From Prostheceraeus crozeri (Eukaryota > Platyhelminthes > Polycladida > Euryleptidae), in NCBI GenBank assembly GCA_907163375.1, contig CAJQUW010007090.1, positions 405,638-469,637 on the forward strand: a stretch of DNA of 64,000 nt. Direction: 5' to 3'. Both the position numbers and the translations under genes were made by a program. Within the stretch, counting starts at the first letter, position 1, and every line of letters begins with the position of its first letter. Below, piece by piece: positions 44,901 to 57,117 of this stretch. A model generated the notes under the pieces. The model made no database searches. It saw only the letters and a program-made list of their open reading frames with translations, and was not told where the DNA came from.

Positions 44901-47331
44901 CATAATTGATTTTATCGGCCACTTTAGTGATTTCCATGATGACCCTAAAATGTTATCAAGCAAATCAACTCCTTTGAAATTGAAGTGTTAGTCATTCAGA
45001 TGGGTGACGATTCATCGGAGACCATTCCACTGATATTAACCAAATATTTTTTTATGAATTTGTCGGGATATGCTGTAGGAGTGCTTGTTTGACACCGGCA
45101 CAATGACAGTTTTGTAATAAGCTCTGATGCGTGATTACATGTTTTTATAGTGGTACAGTCAAGTTATTTTCATGCTTGTGTTATGTAAAATTTGTATAAT
45201 CACAATTAGCTCATAATTTCGGTCATATGTCCGTCACCATCCTCAGGCAAAAGGAGACAATAATTTTTGTCCACAGCATAGAACATTTACATGCATGTGT
45301 AATGTGTATATTTCAATGTCTTTTATAAATGAGTTCCACGCAATCACTTTTGTACTTTTTCTGTTGAAGGAATCCCCTTAAATTCGTCCAAGCGCATTTC
45401 CTGGTTATTTAACAATGAAACTTCCAGTAAGGCAAGAAGCTATATACCTTCTAATTCTTCCATCAATGCAAATAGGTAGATGAAATACTTCAATCACCTA
45501 AAACGACGTACACCTCCTCTTAAGAATATGTCAGCAACGTAATAAGTGCGGATACAACAGCCATGACAAAACTGTTCCCCAAACTTGCAAGTTTAGAGCC
45601 ATTGGTTTCCTTGGAGATTTATGAAATAAAGTTCTACGACAGATAATAGAAAGACAAGGTGAACACTGTTAGGAGATTCTCCGTTAATTGTGGTCAATCA
45701 TTAAGGTTGTGACATCGTGCGCGATCTAGCAGCTATTCAAACAATTTACGCCTTGAATTGTTTGCTCAAGAACTCCTATTTCATCATTAAGCAAGAAAAT
45801 GATTACGATATCCGATTAAAAAACATTTCAATATTGACCAGCTGAAGGAGCTAAGTGATACTGTAAACACAAGAGTGGAGTTGCGATGTCCAATAAACAA
45901 ATTGATTGCACTAAACTAATAAACCTTCCATCTGAATTGTAAATCAAGATTACTTGGATCACCACGTCAACATTAAGATGTGATTGATAGACCCATGTTA
46001 AGACACTAGGTCAAGAGATTTCATGAGAGCGCTCATTTCAAGAATATTGCGTACTGAGATTATAAAGACATTTCGGGCACCAGTCAATTAAAGGTCAACA
46101 ATTTTTATAAATCAAAACCTGCTTGCGACTAAATTTTCGATAGTACTTTTTCAAATTGTAGATGCACAATGGATCTATTGTGGGAATTGTGTGGGCAACC
46201 TCTGTGTATTTTTGTGACGTTGAAAGTGCTGCAGACCTGAGGACAAGAGTTTTCAGTGGCTCTCTTAACCGAGAGGTACATTTTCTAAGCTTGTCACGGA
46301 AAATTTTAATATTTCAGGTTGCTCATTGATTCTGACGTTAAAATAGAATTTCGTAAAAACTTTGCACCCATAGCTCAGTATACAATGGCACCTGACAAAT
46401 GAATCATATCTTTGCAGTAATATAATCAAAATAATTTTATAGATTTATATGAGCATAAAGAAGAAATGAAGAAAAATGTGAAATTTCTGTAGACGCTTGT
46501 ATTAATGAATGCGCAATATGCTCGTCAACATACATGTACAGCATGTGCAAAATACAATATCTGAATTTTTCACATGAAAACGCACAATTCACAACGTACA
46601 AATATTGTTGATTTTATACGCACACTATTTGTTCACAACGCACAATATTTGTTGATACATCATTGGTTCTGTGTTGTGATCATGTTGTTTCATAGCACTG
46701 TTATCATCAAATAGCACACGTTCAAGTCTCATTTAGCGAGAGGAGTTATAAGAAGGAAAGAGGGAATTCTTCATAAGAATAACTGAATTAGTAACATTCC
46801 TATTCGATCACAGACAGCATGTTTTCTTAATTAAGTACAGAAGATAGCTAAATACAAATTTGTATCTTCATCATGACATATTCATGTGATTCAATCTCAT
46901 GATCTGATTAGTGCATTAACAATCAGTCTAATCGTTAACCAATGCATATAATCTTTTGACGAGGATGTGAGAAGCCAAGAAGAATAAAAATGAACTGGCA
47001 ATAGTCAAAGTTCTGATCCAACGTCGCTCAGAAGATGAAAAGTAAGCAAAGAAGTGAATCACACCCTTTAATCGTGAATATTATAAAAATGGTGATCACG
47101 CAAAAATCAATAGCATTTATGCATTTGATATTTTTAATAAGCGACTGCGTGCTTTTATGGTTGTCGATTGTTATTCTTCTCTAGCTAGAACTCTTTGAAA
47201 AGAGCCTGTGAAATAGAAGTGTCATCTTGAAATTCAACACTACAACATGGACTATGGCAAGTGACAAGATCAGCAAGTATTTTTACACTGTATTATTTAG
47301 AAATTACAGACGGAATCGCTTTGGTACTTAC
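41995..47331. other. Remainder of the ~12-kb intron
   Basis: AT-rich DNA without recognised exons. Minus-strand purine/pyrimidine patches near 42,820-43,010 contain AG and GT signals but no protein-like stretch of useful length. Confidence 0.4.
44258..44537 (+). pseudogene. Unidentified Lys/Ser-rich coding relic
   Basis: A 66-codon frame (AKRCPLMEKNKENKKQDLF is part of it) ends in TGA and is followed in the same frame by MTAPKDELQEIRKIRDDARA and a few residues. The composition is protein-like and helical in the second part. No family is recognised. It may be a retrocopy fragment or chance. Confidence 0.2.
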
Positions 47332-47398
47332 CACGTTGTGTTTCAGCCATCTCAAAATTCTTTGACTGCAACTGCGATTCCAAATTGCTAAGCTTTTG
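47332..47398 (-). CDS. Candidate host exon, coiled coil, 67 nt
   Basis: CTTTATTTTCAG acceptor and GTAAGT donor on the minus strand are both consensus. The segment reads QKLSNLESQLQSKNFEMAET and then QR plus one base. The leucine spacing and Gln/Glu/Lys content fit a coiled coil. The extra base joins either to the exon at 35,273-35,353 (Ala) or directly to 34,240-34,346 (Glu), because those two exons both accept phase 1. This suggests that the middle exon is a cassette. Further upstream exons were not found in this window. Confidence 0.65.
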
Positions 47399-48166
47399 CT
47401 GAAAATAAAGTCATAGTTTGAATATCTCTGATGCTTCATATAATGCATTTAATTCAATCAGTTAACACGTGTCATTTTGCTTTAAATTATGCTACGTCGA
47501 AAACTTCTTTACGTGTTTGCGAACAAAATAACGACAGTTAACTCCGACTCCACATCCCTGGTAGGAAGCCACAGAAAGCTCGAGATTTTATAGCAAGTCT
47601 GGAAGAATGTTTTCATCAAAACGAAGTGTAATTTTGCTAAGCTGTATGATTTTTGGAATATTGTGTGCAACAATATATATTCTCACATAGAAGGACAATC
47701 AGACTATCCGAACATCCTTCCGAAAGCTTCTAGGAAACTTTATAAAGCTTGCACTTGTCTCTCTTTTTCCGAGGGGGAAAGTAGGCAATAGCGGTTTCCT
47801 GAAATAGCTTCTCCGGTCAGCAATTTAGACTGGGAGGAAAAAAGAATATCATAACACCGGTGTCAAGCGAATTTTTGGAATCAGTAACCCGGTTCTACCA
47901 CAGGCTTCATGCTATAGATTATAAATTGCATGAGGCTCTGTTCATCTCCTGATTTGTCTTAGAAGCTATCGAATTTCTTCATAGAAATAATTGTTTAGCT
48001 TAGCATTGCCCTGTTGCGAATCTGTAACAAAATTGGCATTTAATGCGAGAACGGCTTCACTTCTGTAGATTGAAATATTATATCGAAATCTTATTTTACA
48101 ATGTTTGATACAATCCTATCACACTTTTAGATACTGTGAAAATGTGTCGGCAGCATGCTGTCATCC
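47399..48166. other. Nothing recognised
   Basis: AT-rich sequence upstream of the coiled-coil exon. Confidence 0.35.
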
Positions 48167-48362
48167 ATAGAAATAAATTGTTTATCTGAAGTTGACTAGA
48201 ATGGAAATTAACTCAAGGTCGCAGCACAACCGGGGGAACTAAGATAGTTGGGGTGCTAAGTCGACAATAAGGGCTGAACCGTGCAAATAGAGGGTAGAGG
48301 TCCAGATTTTTGCTCAAATACAGATTAAGGTATGAGTATTTTATCTTGATATGTATCTCTTT
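48167..48362 (+). repeat. Dispersed repeat module R1, plus orientation
   Basis: Matches the loop and left part of the 63,459-63,841 region. Shared stretches include TTTATCTGAAGTT, CTAGAATGGAAATT, ACTCAAGGTCGC and CCGTGCAAAT, then AGGGTAGAGG and CCAGATTTTTGC, running to GATATGTATCTCTTT at 48,347-48,361. Confidence 0.7.
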
Positions 48363-49043
48363 GGACACTTTTATATTTGACGCATAGTCATCAGCCAAAA
48401 ATGCTTGTTTTACATGGAGAATCCCTATCTAAGATATTAATTGTTTTAGTCTGCCGCAATTCACTGCTGCTACATTTGCAAGCGTCACTATGGTAACAAT
48501 AATCAGCGAAGTTTAATTTTAGTCAGCTGCAAAATATTTATCTGAAATGACACGTGCTCCAATATAATAAACAAGTTGAATGGTGAAATTGTACTTCAGA
48601 CTTAACGAAATTGATGACATAGATATAGTTTGGTGAACTTAATGTGTTTTAAGAACGACTTCAGCTGGTGTAATGCAAGCATACACCCACGGCATCGTTA
48701 TAATCGATTTTGAACAATTTGCGGTTATTTATGACATCGTGGAGATCGTCTCGGCATTTTTTAGTAAATATAGCATTTCGTTAAATAATGTATCGACAAC
48801 AATTGAAAGTAGGTCGCTCATTCAACTATTTCTACAAAGAGAAATGCATGTAGTGGCGGCTAAAATACATCGAAGGTCTTAATGAAAACTAATATAGTAC
48901 ACAAAATCCAAAAACTCATAAAAGAGGGTATTTTTGCGTTAAATAATTCATATACGACTCGCAAGTGGAGCGAGCGTACAAAATATGTCACATTTGGAGA
49001 GAGGTCGATTTTTCCGGCTGACTTTTAGGACAAAATTAATAGG

Positions 49044-49106
49044 TAATGGCTATTACACTGGCTGAGCTGGAACAATTTTAATCTGGCGACTGTTACACCG
49101 AATTAG
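49044..49106 (+). repeat. Dispersed repeat module R2, plus orientation
   Basis: GGTAATGGCTATTACACTGG and the following ~45 nt match, with substitutions, the reverse complement of 63,203-63,275, including the internal second GTTACACCGAATTAGC copy. Confidence 0.6.
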
Positions 49107-49519
49107 CTAGCAAGACTGATTACCTAATAGATAAGTAGGACATGGAGATTATCTACATTAAATAAAGCACTAAATTAAACTTTGTTGCATTAAGAGTTTC
49201 CGAATCACCGTAGGGAAATAAGTTTGCTTCGCTTAAGAAATCACTAAGTATCTCAGAAAACATCGAAGACGAAGATAAACCAAGCAAGGCTAAGCAAGAC
49301 AAGCAACGAGTCAAGACACATTCTGATGCAATTTTTTGTCTTATTGAATGATCTGCAGCCATGCTTGTAGCTAATAAACATGAGGCGTGTTGATAGATAT
49401 GGAAGACTTTTGTACAGGCTTTAATACCGGGTGTAATAGCCACTGCATAATAAAAAAGTTCACTGAATAAATCAGTCAATACCCAAAGCATTCAATTTAT
49501 AGATAATTTCGTTTAAAAT

Positions 49520-51300
49520 GTTGGTACATTCCTTCTTAGTGTCATTCTCTAGATCGCATCAAATGGGAACACCCAACGGACAAATCTGTCCTGAGAAACA
49601 TTTTATGCAATAAATACATGTTTTCACCAATTTTACAAAAATGATTATCACCATCATTACTTTACAGCACACCGACTGTCAAATTTGCCAATACTCATTT
49701 GTGTGGAGAAATATAAGACGTCAACTTCCATTAGTAGACTGAATGTTTCAATAAAGTAAGGTAAGTCAAACATAAGGTCTAAGTTTCGACAGTCTCTGTC
49801 AGCTTCAGGGTGCACGCAGTAATTTTTTACTGCGACTTGAAGTTGACAGAGACTGCGAGAAACGTTGGCTTTGTATATGAATGCATATTTTGCCTACCGT
49901 ACTTTATGAAAACGTTCGTCCTACTAAAAGAAGTTCACTTTTAATAATTTTTCCCCACAGATGACCATGAACCTCCTGTGTCAAGCAAAACGTTGTCAAT
50001 ACTGCTTCAATCACCACCAACCTAGCTCACTTCACGCATTCTAGGCAAGCCTTCACCAATATGACAAGAATATCTTAACAACATAACAACTGGTCTGTGT
50101 ACACTGACAGACAGAAATACCTCAATCACAATCAAACTTGTCCCACATCTTCTCAGTGTCATTCAGTAGAGCGTTTCAAAATACAGCCAGCGGAAAATGG
50201 GAACTCTGGGCAGAAAAGCGGTTCTACAAGTAAAAGTACTTGGTCGGATGGATGCATTTACGGCTACAGTTTCAGTTATGGACCTGTATCTGAAAAGGCA
50301 GCGCATCGACACCGAAGGCCCTGTCAATGCTGCCTCAATTCAAACCAAACGTGCCCCACATCTTCTCAGTGTCATTCACTAGATCACTTTAAAAAACAGT
50401 AGTCAACGGGCGACTCTGGGCCAAGAAATAATTCTCAAAGTATAAGTACTACTCGGATAGATGCATCTCCGGGTGCAGTTTCAGTTGTGGATCTGTATCT
50501 GAAAATGGCAGTGCAACGACACCGAAAACCTTGTCAATGCTGCCTCAATTCGAACCAAACTGGCATCAGCCAGGCATGGGAAGCACCTCGGGCAATCAAC
50601 GCACGCCTTCACCAATTCTGCAAAAATTGTATTTTTCCCACAATTCTTTACACTGTCAGTCAAATCGTTGATAGTATTGTCTCAACCACAACCAACTCAT
50701 TATCATTCTGCAGAGCACATCAAAAGACAACAGCGCAACTCAGGCCTGACATGCACTGCATGCTATCATCACACGTTTTCACCAATTTTACAAAACTATA
50801 ATTTTCAAGAACAACTTTACATCTACAGCGAATACTTTGCGAATTTGCCTCAATTGAAGCAAAACTTACCCCATACATTCACAATTTTATCTCCAGAGTA
50901 TCAAAACACAAGCGTTAACCGGCAAATCTGGCCGGAGAAAATTTCACGCAATCATCACACATTTTCACCATTTTTAGAAAAAATTGTTTTCGATCATATC
51001 TTCAAGCTGTTAGCCAAAAACTTTGTTAGCAGGCCTACTGCCTCAATCAATACCGGAGTTGCCCAAAACCTCAGTATCATTCTCCGTAGTGTTTCAAAAC
51101 ACAAGAGCAAAGGATAACTCTAGCTTGAGAACCACTTCTCCGAGATAAAGTACTTCGTCAAGTACAATGTATATCTATGCTCACAGCATCATTTCAATTG
51201 TGGATCTGCATCTGAAAATGGCAGTCACAGCGTTGGCCAAAACTTTGACGATCCTGCCTCAATCACAACTAAGCTTACCCACACAACTCCTTGACTAATA
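49520..51300 (+). repeat. Degenerate tandem repeat, ~210-bp unit
   Basis: About seven diverged units, recognisable by CCTCAATCACAACCAAAC-like starts near 50,009, 50,121, 50,334, 50,544, 50,681, 50,846, 51,041 and 51,256. Recurrent TTCTCAGTGTCATTC, TTTCACCAATTTTAC and GTGGATCTGTATCTGAAAA blocks also mark them. Short frames in it (for example 50,097-50,402) are by-products of the repeat. Confidence 0.7.
49781..49890. ncRNA. Long hairpin ending in GAAACGTTGGCTTTGTATAT
   Basis: Left arm GACAGTCTCTGTCAGCTTCA and beyond pairs with the right arm TTGAAGTTGACAGAGACTGC, with ACGCAGTAA/TTACTGCG as an inner stem and a T-rich loop. The right arm runs into GAGAAACGTTGGCTTTGTATA. That tail resembles the motif at 11,139-11,163 and the hammerhead-containing ends of Penelope-like elements. 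Probably a relic of such an end in inverted form. Confidence 0.4.
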
Positions 51301-51609
51301 GGCGACATGTAGCACTTGAATTCTGAGATTTCGAATTGAAATGAGCAATGAAAAAGATGATCAAGCAGTTTGGATCAAGTGAATATCCACAGATTCGTGT
51401 GAACATACATGTGCATTGATATGTAGTGACAACTCTCAGAGAAGTCTTCCTTTGTAGAGATATCCGCAGTTTAAATATTTGAGTGAATACTAATGAAGTT
51501 GTGTGGGATGACCGTCATGAACAGAGCTATCGATTCGGATTTTCTAGATATGATGGATTGATGTATGTTTCTTGCATTTCCCATAACTTTTCTATGTTTG
51601 ATCACAGTA

Positions 51610-51930
51610 ATCAATGCCCGAGGCCTAGATTCACAAGCACGAGTAAGCCCGCCGGGGTCTAGATTCATGCGACCGAGCACGCACAAGTACACCCGCTCGA
51701 GGTCAGAATTCACACGACTGAGCGCATCCGATGTCTAAATTCATACGCCGGAGCACACAGAAGGTATACATTTGTGCCCCTGAACACGTCCGATGTCTGA
51801 AATCAGGTGTCCAAGGCAAGAATATAGACAACCAGAGTAGAGTGCGTGAGTGCATGAATTCAGACTACAGATGTTTTCGAGCGTCCAATTTTCGTCATCG
51901 GTCGCGCTCCGGTATATGAATGTAGACAAC
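51610..51930 (+). repeat. Short degenerate tandem repeat, ~40-bp unit
   Basis: Five or so diverged units of the type CCGAGGTCTAGATTCATACG followed by ACCGAGCACG. They lie directly before the 201-bp satellite and are GC-richer than it. Confidence 0.6.
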
Positions 51931-52300
51931 GGGCGTGTTCCTCAGAATGATCATGAGAAGGTGTGGACCTACTTTGGTTGCAATTGAAGCATGAAACATC
52001 ATTTATGTTTTGCCGACGTTGTGAAGTTGTGTTGCAAAGAAAATGTCGTACAATTCGCATATTGCTAGAAACATTCAAGGATTTCATGAGTTGTTTCTCA
52101 GGTCATTGCTGTCTGTTGCTTGTTGCGTTGTAGCACCCTATGGAGTATTATCATGAAAAAAAAGGTGTGGACCGATTTTGATTGCAATTGAAGCGGAGTC
52201 GCTAATGTTTTTCTTGACAATGTGAAGTCATGTTGCGAAGAAAACGACTTGAAAATAATTCGAGAGATGATGGAACATTAAGATGATTGCATGAGTTGTT

Positions 52301-53500
52301 TCTCAGGTCATTGCTGTCCGTTGCTTGTTGCGTTGTAGCACCCTATCGAGTATTATCATGAAAAGGTGTGGACAGATTTTGGTTGCAATTGAAGCGGAGT
52401 CACTAATGTTTTTCTTGACAATGTGAAGTCATGTTGCGAAGAAAACGACTTGAAAATAATTCGAGAGATGATGGAACATTAAGATGATTGCACGAGTTGT
52501 TTCTCAGGTCAGAGTCGCCGGTTGGATGTTGCTTTGCAAAGTCGTTTAGAGAATGTTGATGTTGATACGAAGGTGTGGACAGATTGGTTGCAACTGAGCC
52601 AGAATCGTCAAGGTTTTTCTTGACGATGTGAAGTCATGTTGCGAAGAAACTGACATGAAATTCGAGAGGTGATGGAGAATTCCGATGATTGCATGAGTTG
52701 TTTCTCAGGTCATTGCTGTCCGTTGCTTGTTGCGTTGTAGCACCATATGGAGTATTATCATGAAAAGGTGTGGACAGATTTTGGTTGCAATTGAAGCGGA
52801 GTCACTAATGTTTTTCTTAACAATGTGAAGTCATGTTGCGAAGAAAATGACATGAAATTCGAGAGGTGATTGAACATTAAGATGATTGCATGAGTTGTTT
52901 CTCAGGTCATTGCTGTCCGTTGCTTGTTGCGTTGTAGCACCCTATCGAGTATTATCATGAAAAGGTGTGGACAGATTTTGGTTGCAATTGAAGCGGAGTC
53001 ACTAATGTTTTTCTTGACAATGTGAAGTCATGTTGCGAAGAAAACGACTTGAAAATAATTCGAGAGATGATGGAACATTAAGATGATTGCACGAGTTGTT
53101 TCTCAGGTCAGAGTCGCCGGTTGGATGTTGCTTTGCAAAGTCGTTTAGAGAATGTTGATGTTGATACGAAGGTGTGGACAGATTGGTTGCAACTGAGCCA
53201 GAATCGTCAAGGTTTTTCTTGACGATGTGAAGTCATGTTGCGAAGAAACTGACATGAAATTCGAGAGGTGATGGAGAATTCCGATGATTGCATGAGTTGT
53301 TTCTCAGGTCATTGCTGTCCGTTGCTTGTTGCGTTGTAGCACCATATGGAGTATTATCATGAAAAGGTGTGGACAGATTTTGGTTGCAATTGAAGCGGAG
53401 TCACTAATGTTTTTCTTAACAATGTGAAGTCATGTTGCGAAGAAAATGACATGAAATTCGAGAGGTGATTGAAAATTAAGATGATTGCATGAGTTGTTTC
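52301..53500 (+). repeat. Higher-order repeat, 3-mer (alpha-beta-alpha'), two copies
   Basis: Monomer order alpha, beta, alpha-prime at ~52,305, 52,510 and 52,710 is repeated at ~52,910, 53,108 and 53,310, a 600-bp period with nearly identical sequence between copies. Confidence 0.85.
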
Positions 53501-53906
53501 TCAGGTCATTGCTGTCCGTTGCTTGTTGCGTTGTAGCACCCTATCGAGTATTATCATGAAAAGGTGTGGACAGATTTTGGTTGCAATTGAAGCGGAGTCA
53601 CTAATGTTTTTCTTGACAATGTGAAGTCATGTTGCGAAGAAAACGACTTGAAAATAATTCGAGAGATGATGGAACATTAAGATGATTGCATGAGTTGTTT
53701 CTCAGGTCATTGCTGTCCGTTGCTTGTTGCGTTGTAGCACCCTATCGAGTATTATCATGAAAAGGTGTGGACAGATTTTGGTTGCAATTGAAGCGGAGTC
53801 ACTAATGTTTTTCTTGACGATGTGAAGTCATGTTGCGAAGAAACTGACATGAAATTCGAGAGGTGATGGAGAATTCCGATGATTGCATGAGTTGTTTCTC
53901 AGGTCA

Positions 53907-56900
53907 GGGTTACCGGTTGGATGTTGTTTTGCAAAGTTGTTTAGAGAATGGTGATAAGAGGGTATGAAAAGACTCTGGTTGCAATTGAAGCGGAGTCACT
54001 AATGTTTTTCTTGACAATGTGAAGTCATGTTGCGAAGAAAACGACTTGAAAATAATTCGAGAGATGATGGAACATTAAGATGATTGCATGAGTTGTTTCT
54101 CAGGTCATTGCTGTCCGTTGCTTGTTGCGTTGTAGCACCCTATCGAGTATTATCATGAAAAGGTGTGGACAGATTTTGGTTGCAATTGAAGCGGAGTCAC
54201 TAATGTTTTTCTTGACGATGTGAAGTCATGTTGCGAAGAAAACGACTTGAAAATAATTCGAGAGATGATGGAACATTAAGATGATTGCATGAGTTGTTTC
54301 TCAGGTCATTGCTGTCCGTTGCTTGTTGCGTTGTAGCACCCTATCGATTATTATCATGAAAAGGTGTGGACAGATTTTGGTTGCAATTGAAGCGGAGTCA
54401 CTAATGTTTTTCTTGACAATGTGAAGTCATGTTGCGAAGAAAACGACTTGAAAATAATTCGAGAGATGATGGAACATTAAGATGATTGCATGAGTTGTTT
54501 CTCAGGTCATTGCTGTCCGTTGCTTGTTGCGTTGTAGCACCTATAGTGTATTATCATGAAAAGGTGTGGACAGATTTTGGTTGCAATTGAAGCGGAGTCA
54601 CTAATGTTTTTCTTGACAATGTGAAGTCATGTTGCGAAGAAAACGACTTGAAAATAATTCGAGAGATGATGGAACATTAAGATGATTGCACGAGTTGTTT
54701 CTCAGGTCAGAGTCGCCGGTTGGATGTTGCTTTGCAAAGTCGTTTAGAGAATGTTGATGTTGATACGAAGGTGTGGACAGATTGGTTGCAACTGAGCCAG
54801 AATCGTCAAGGTTTTTCTTGACGATGTGAAGTCATGTTGCGAAGAAACTGACATGAAATTCGAGAGGTGATAGAGAATTCCGATGATTGCATGAGTTGTT
54901 TCTCAGGTCATTGCTGTCCGTTGCTTGTTGCGTTGTAGCACGATATGGAGTATTATCATGAAAAGGTGTGGACAGATTTTGGTTGCAATTGAAGCGGAGT
55001 CACTAATGTTTTTCTTAACAATGTGAAGTCATGTTGCGAAGAAAATGACATGAAATTCGAGAGGTGATTGAACATTAAGATGATTGCATGAGTTGTTTCT
55101 CAGGTCATTGCTGTCCGTTGCTTGTTGCGTTGTAGCACCCTATGGAGTATTATCGATGAAAAGGTGTGGACAGATTTTGGTTGCAATTGAAGCGGAGTCA
55201 CTAATGTTTTTCTTGACAATGTGAAGTCATGTTGCGAAGAAAACGACTTGAAAATAATTCGAGAGATGATGGAACATTAAGATGATTGCATGAGTTGTTT
55301 CTCAGGTCATTGCTGTCCGTTGCTTGTTGCGTTGTAGCACCCTATCGAGTATTATCATGAAAAGGTGTGGACAGATTTTGGTTGCAATTGAAGCGGAGTC
55401 ACTAATGTTTTTCTTGACGATGTGAAGTCATGTTGCGAAGAAAAGACTTGAAAATAATTCGAGAGATGATGGAACATTAAGATGATTGCATGAGTTGTTT
55501 CTCAGGTCAGGGTTACCGTTGGATGTTGTTTTGCAAAGTTGTTTAGAGAATGGTGATAAGAGGGTATGAAAAGACTCTGGTTGCAATTGAAGCGGAGTCA
55601 CTAATGTTTTTCTTGACAATGTGAAGTCATGTTGCGAAGAAAACGACTTGAAAATAATTCGAGAGATGATGGAACATTAAGATGATTGCATGAGTTGTTT
55701 CTCAGGTCATTGCTGTCCGTTGCTTGTTGCGTTGTAGCACCCTATCGAGTATTATCATGAAAAGGTGTGGACAGATTTTGGTTGCAATTGAAGCGGAGTC
55801 ACTAATGTTTTTCTTGACGATGTGAAGTCATGTTGCGAAGACGAAAAACGACTTGAAAATAATTCGAGAGATGATGGAACATTAAGATGATTGCATGAGT
55901 TGTTTCTCAGGTCATTGCTGTCCGTTGCTTGTTGCGTTGTAGCACCCTATCGAGTATTATCATGAAAAGGTGTGGACAGATTTTGGTTGCAATTGAAGCG
56001 GAGTCACTAATGTTTTTCTTGACAATGTGAAGTCATGTTGCGAAGAAAACGACTTGAAAATAATTCGAGAGATGATGGAACATTAAGATGATTGCATGAG
56101 TTGTTTCTCAGGTCATTGCTGTCCGTTGCTTGTTGCGTTGTAGCACCCTATCGAGTATTATCATGAAAAGGTGTGGACAGATTTTGGTTGCAATTGAAGC
56201 GGAGTCACTAATGTTTTTCTGACAATGTGAAGTCATGTTGCGAAGAAAACGACTTGAAAATAATTCGAGAGATGATGGAACATTAAGATGATTGCACGAG
56301 TTGTTTCTCAGGTCAGAGTCGCCGGTTGGATGTTGCTTTGCAAAGTCGTTTAGAGAATGTTGATGTTGATACGAAGGTGTGGACAGATTGGTTGCAACTG
56401 AGCCAGGAATCGTCAAGGTTTTTCTTGACGATGTGAAGTCATGTTGCGAAGAAACTGACATGAAATTCGAGAGGTGATAGAGAATTCCGATGATTGCATG
56501 AGTTGTTTCTCAGGTCATTGCTGTCCGTTGCTTGTTGCGTTGTAGCACGATATGGAGTATTATCATGAAAAGGTGTGGACAGATTTTGGTTGCAATTGAA
56601 GCGGAGTCACTAATGTTTTTCTTAACAATGTGAAGTCATGTTGCGAAGAAAATGACATGAAATTCGAGAGGTGATTGAACATTAAGATGATTGCATGAGT
56701 TGTTTCTCAGGTCATTGCTGTCCGTTGCTTGTTGCGTTGTAGCACCCTATCGAGTATTATCATGAAAAGGTTGTGGGACAGATTTTGGTTGCAATTGAAG
56801 CGGAGTCACTAATGTTTTTCTTGACAATGTGAAGTCATGTTGCGAAGAAAACGACTTGAAAATAATTCGAGAGATGATGGAACATTAAGATGATTGCATG

Positions 56901-57117
56901 AGTTGTTTCTCAGGTCATTGCTGTCCGTTGCTTGTTGCGTTGTAGCACCCTATCGTGTATTATCATGAAAAGGTGTGGTCAGATTTTGGTTGCAATTGAA
57001 GCGGAGTCACTAATGTTTTTCTTGACAATGTGAAGTCATGTTGCGAAGAAAACGACTTGAAAATAATTCGAGAGATGATGGAACATTAAGATGATTGCAT
57101 GAGTTGTTTCTCAGGTC
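53907..57117 (+). repeat. Higher-order repeat, 8-mer, two copies
   Basis: Order gamma, alpha, alpha, alpha, beta, alpha-prime, alpha, alpha, starting at gamma monomers at 53,907 and 55,510 and ending at the next gamma at 57,118. The period is about 1.6 kb. Confidence 0.85.

Noticed and set aside
49153-49491. 112-codon minus frame, the longest outside the transposons
   Set aside because: No recognisable domain and no splice partners. Its composition could be chance in AT-rich DNA, so I did not call a gene.
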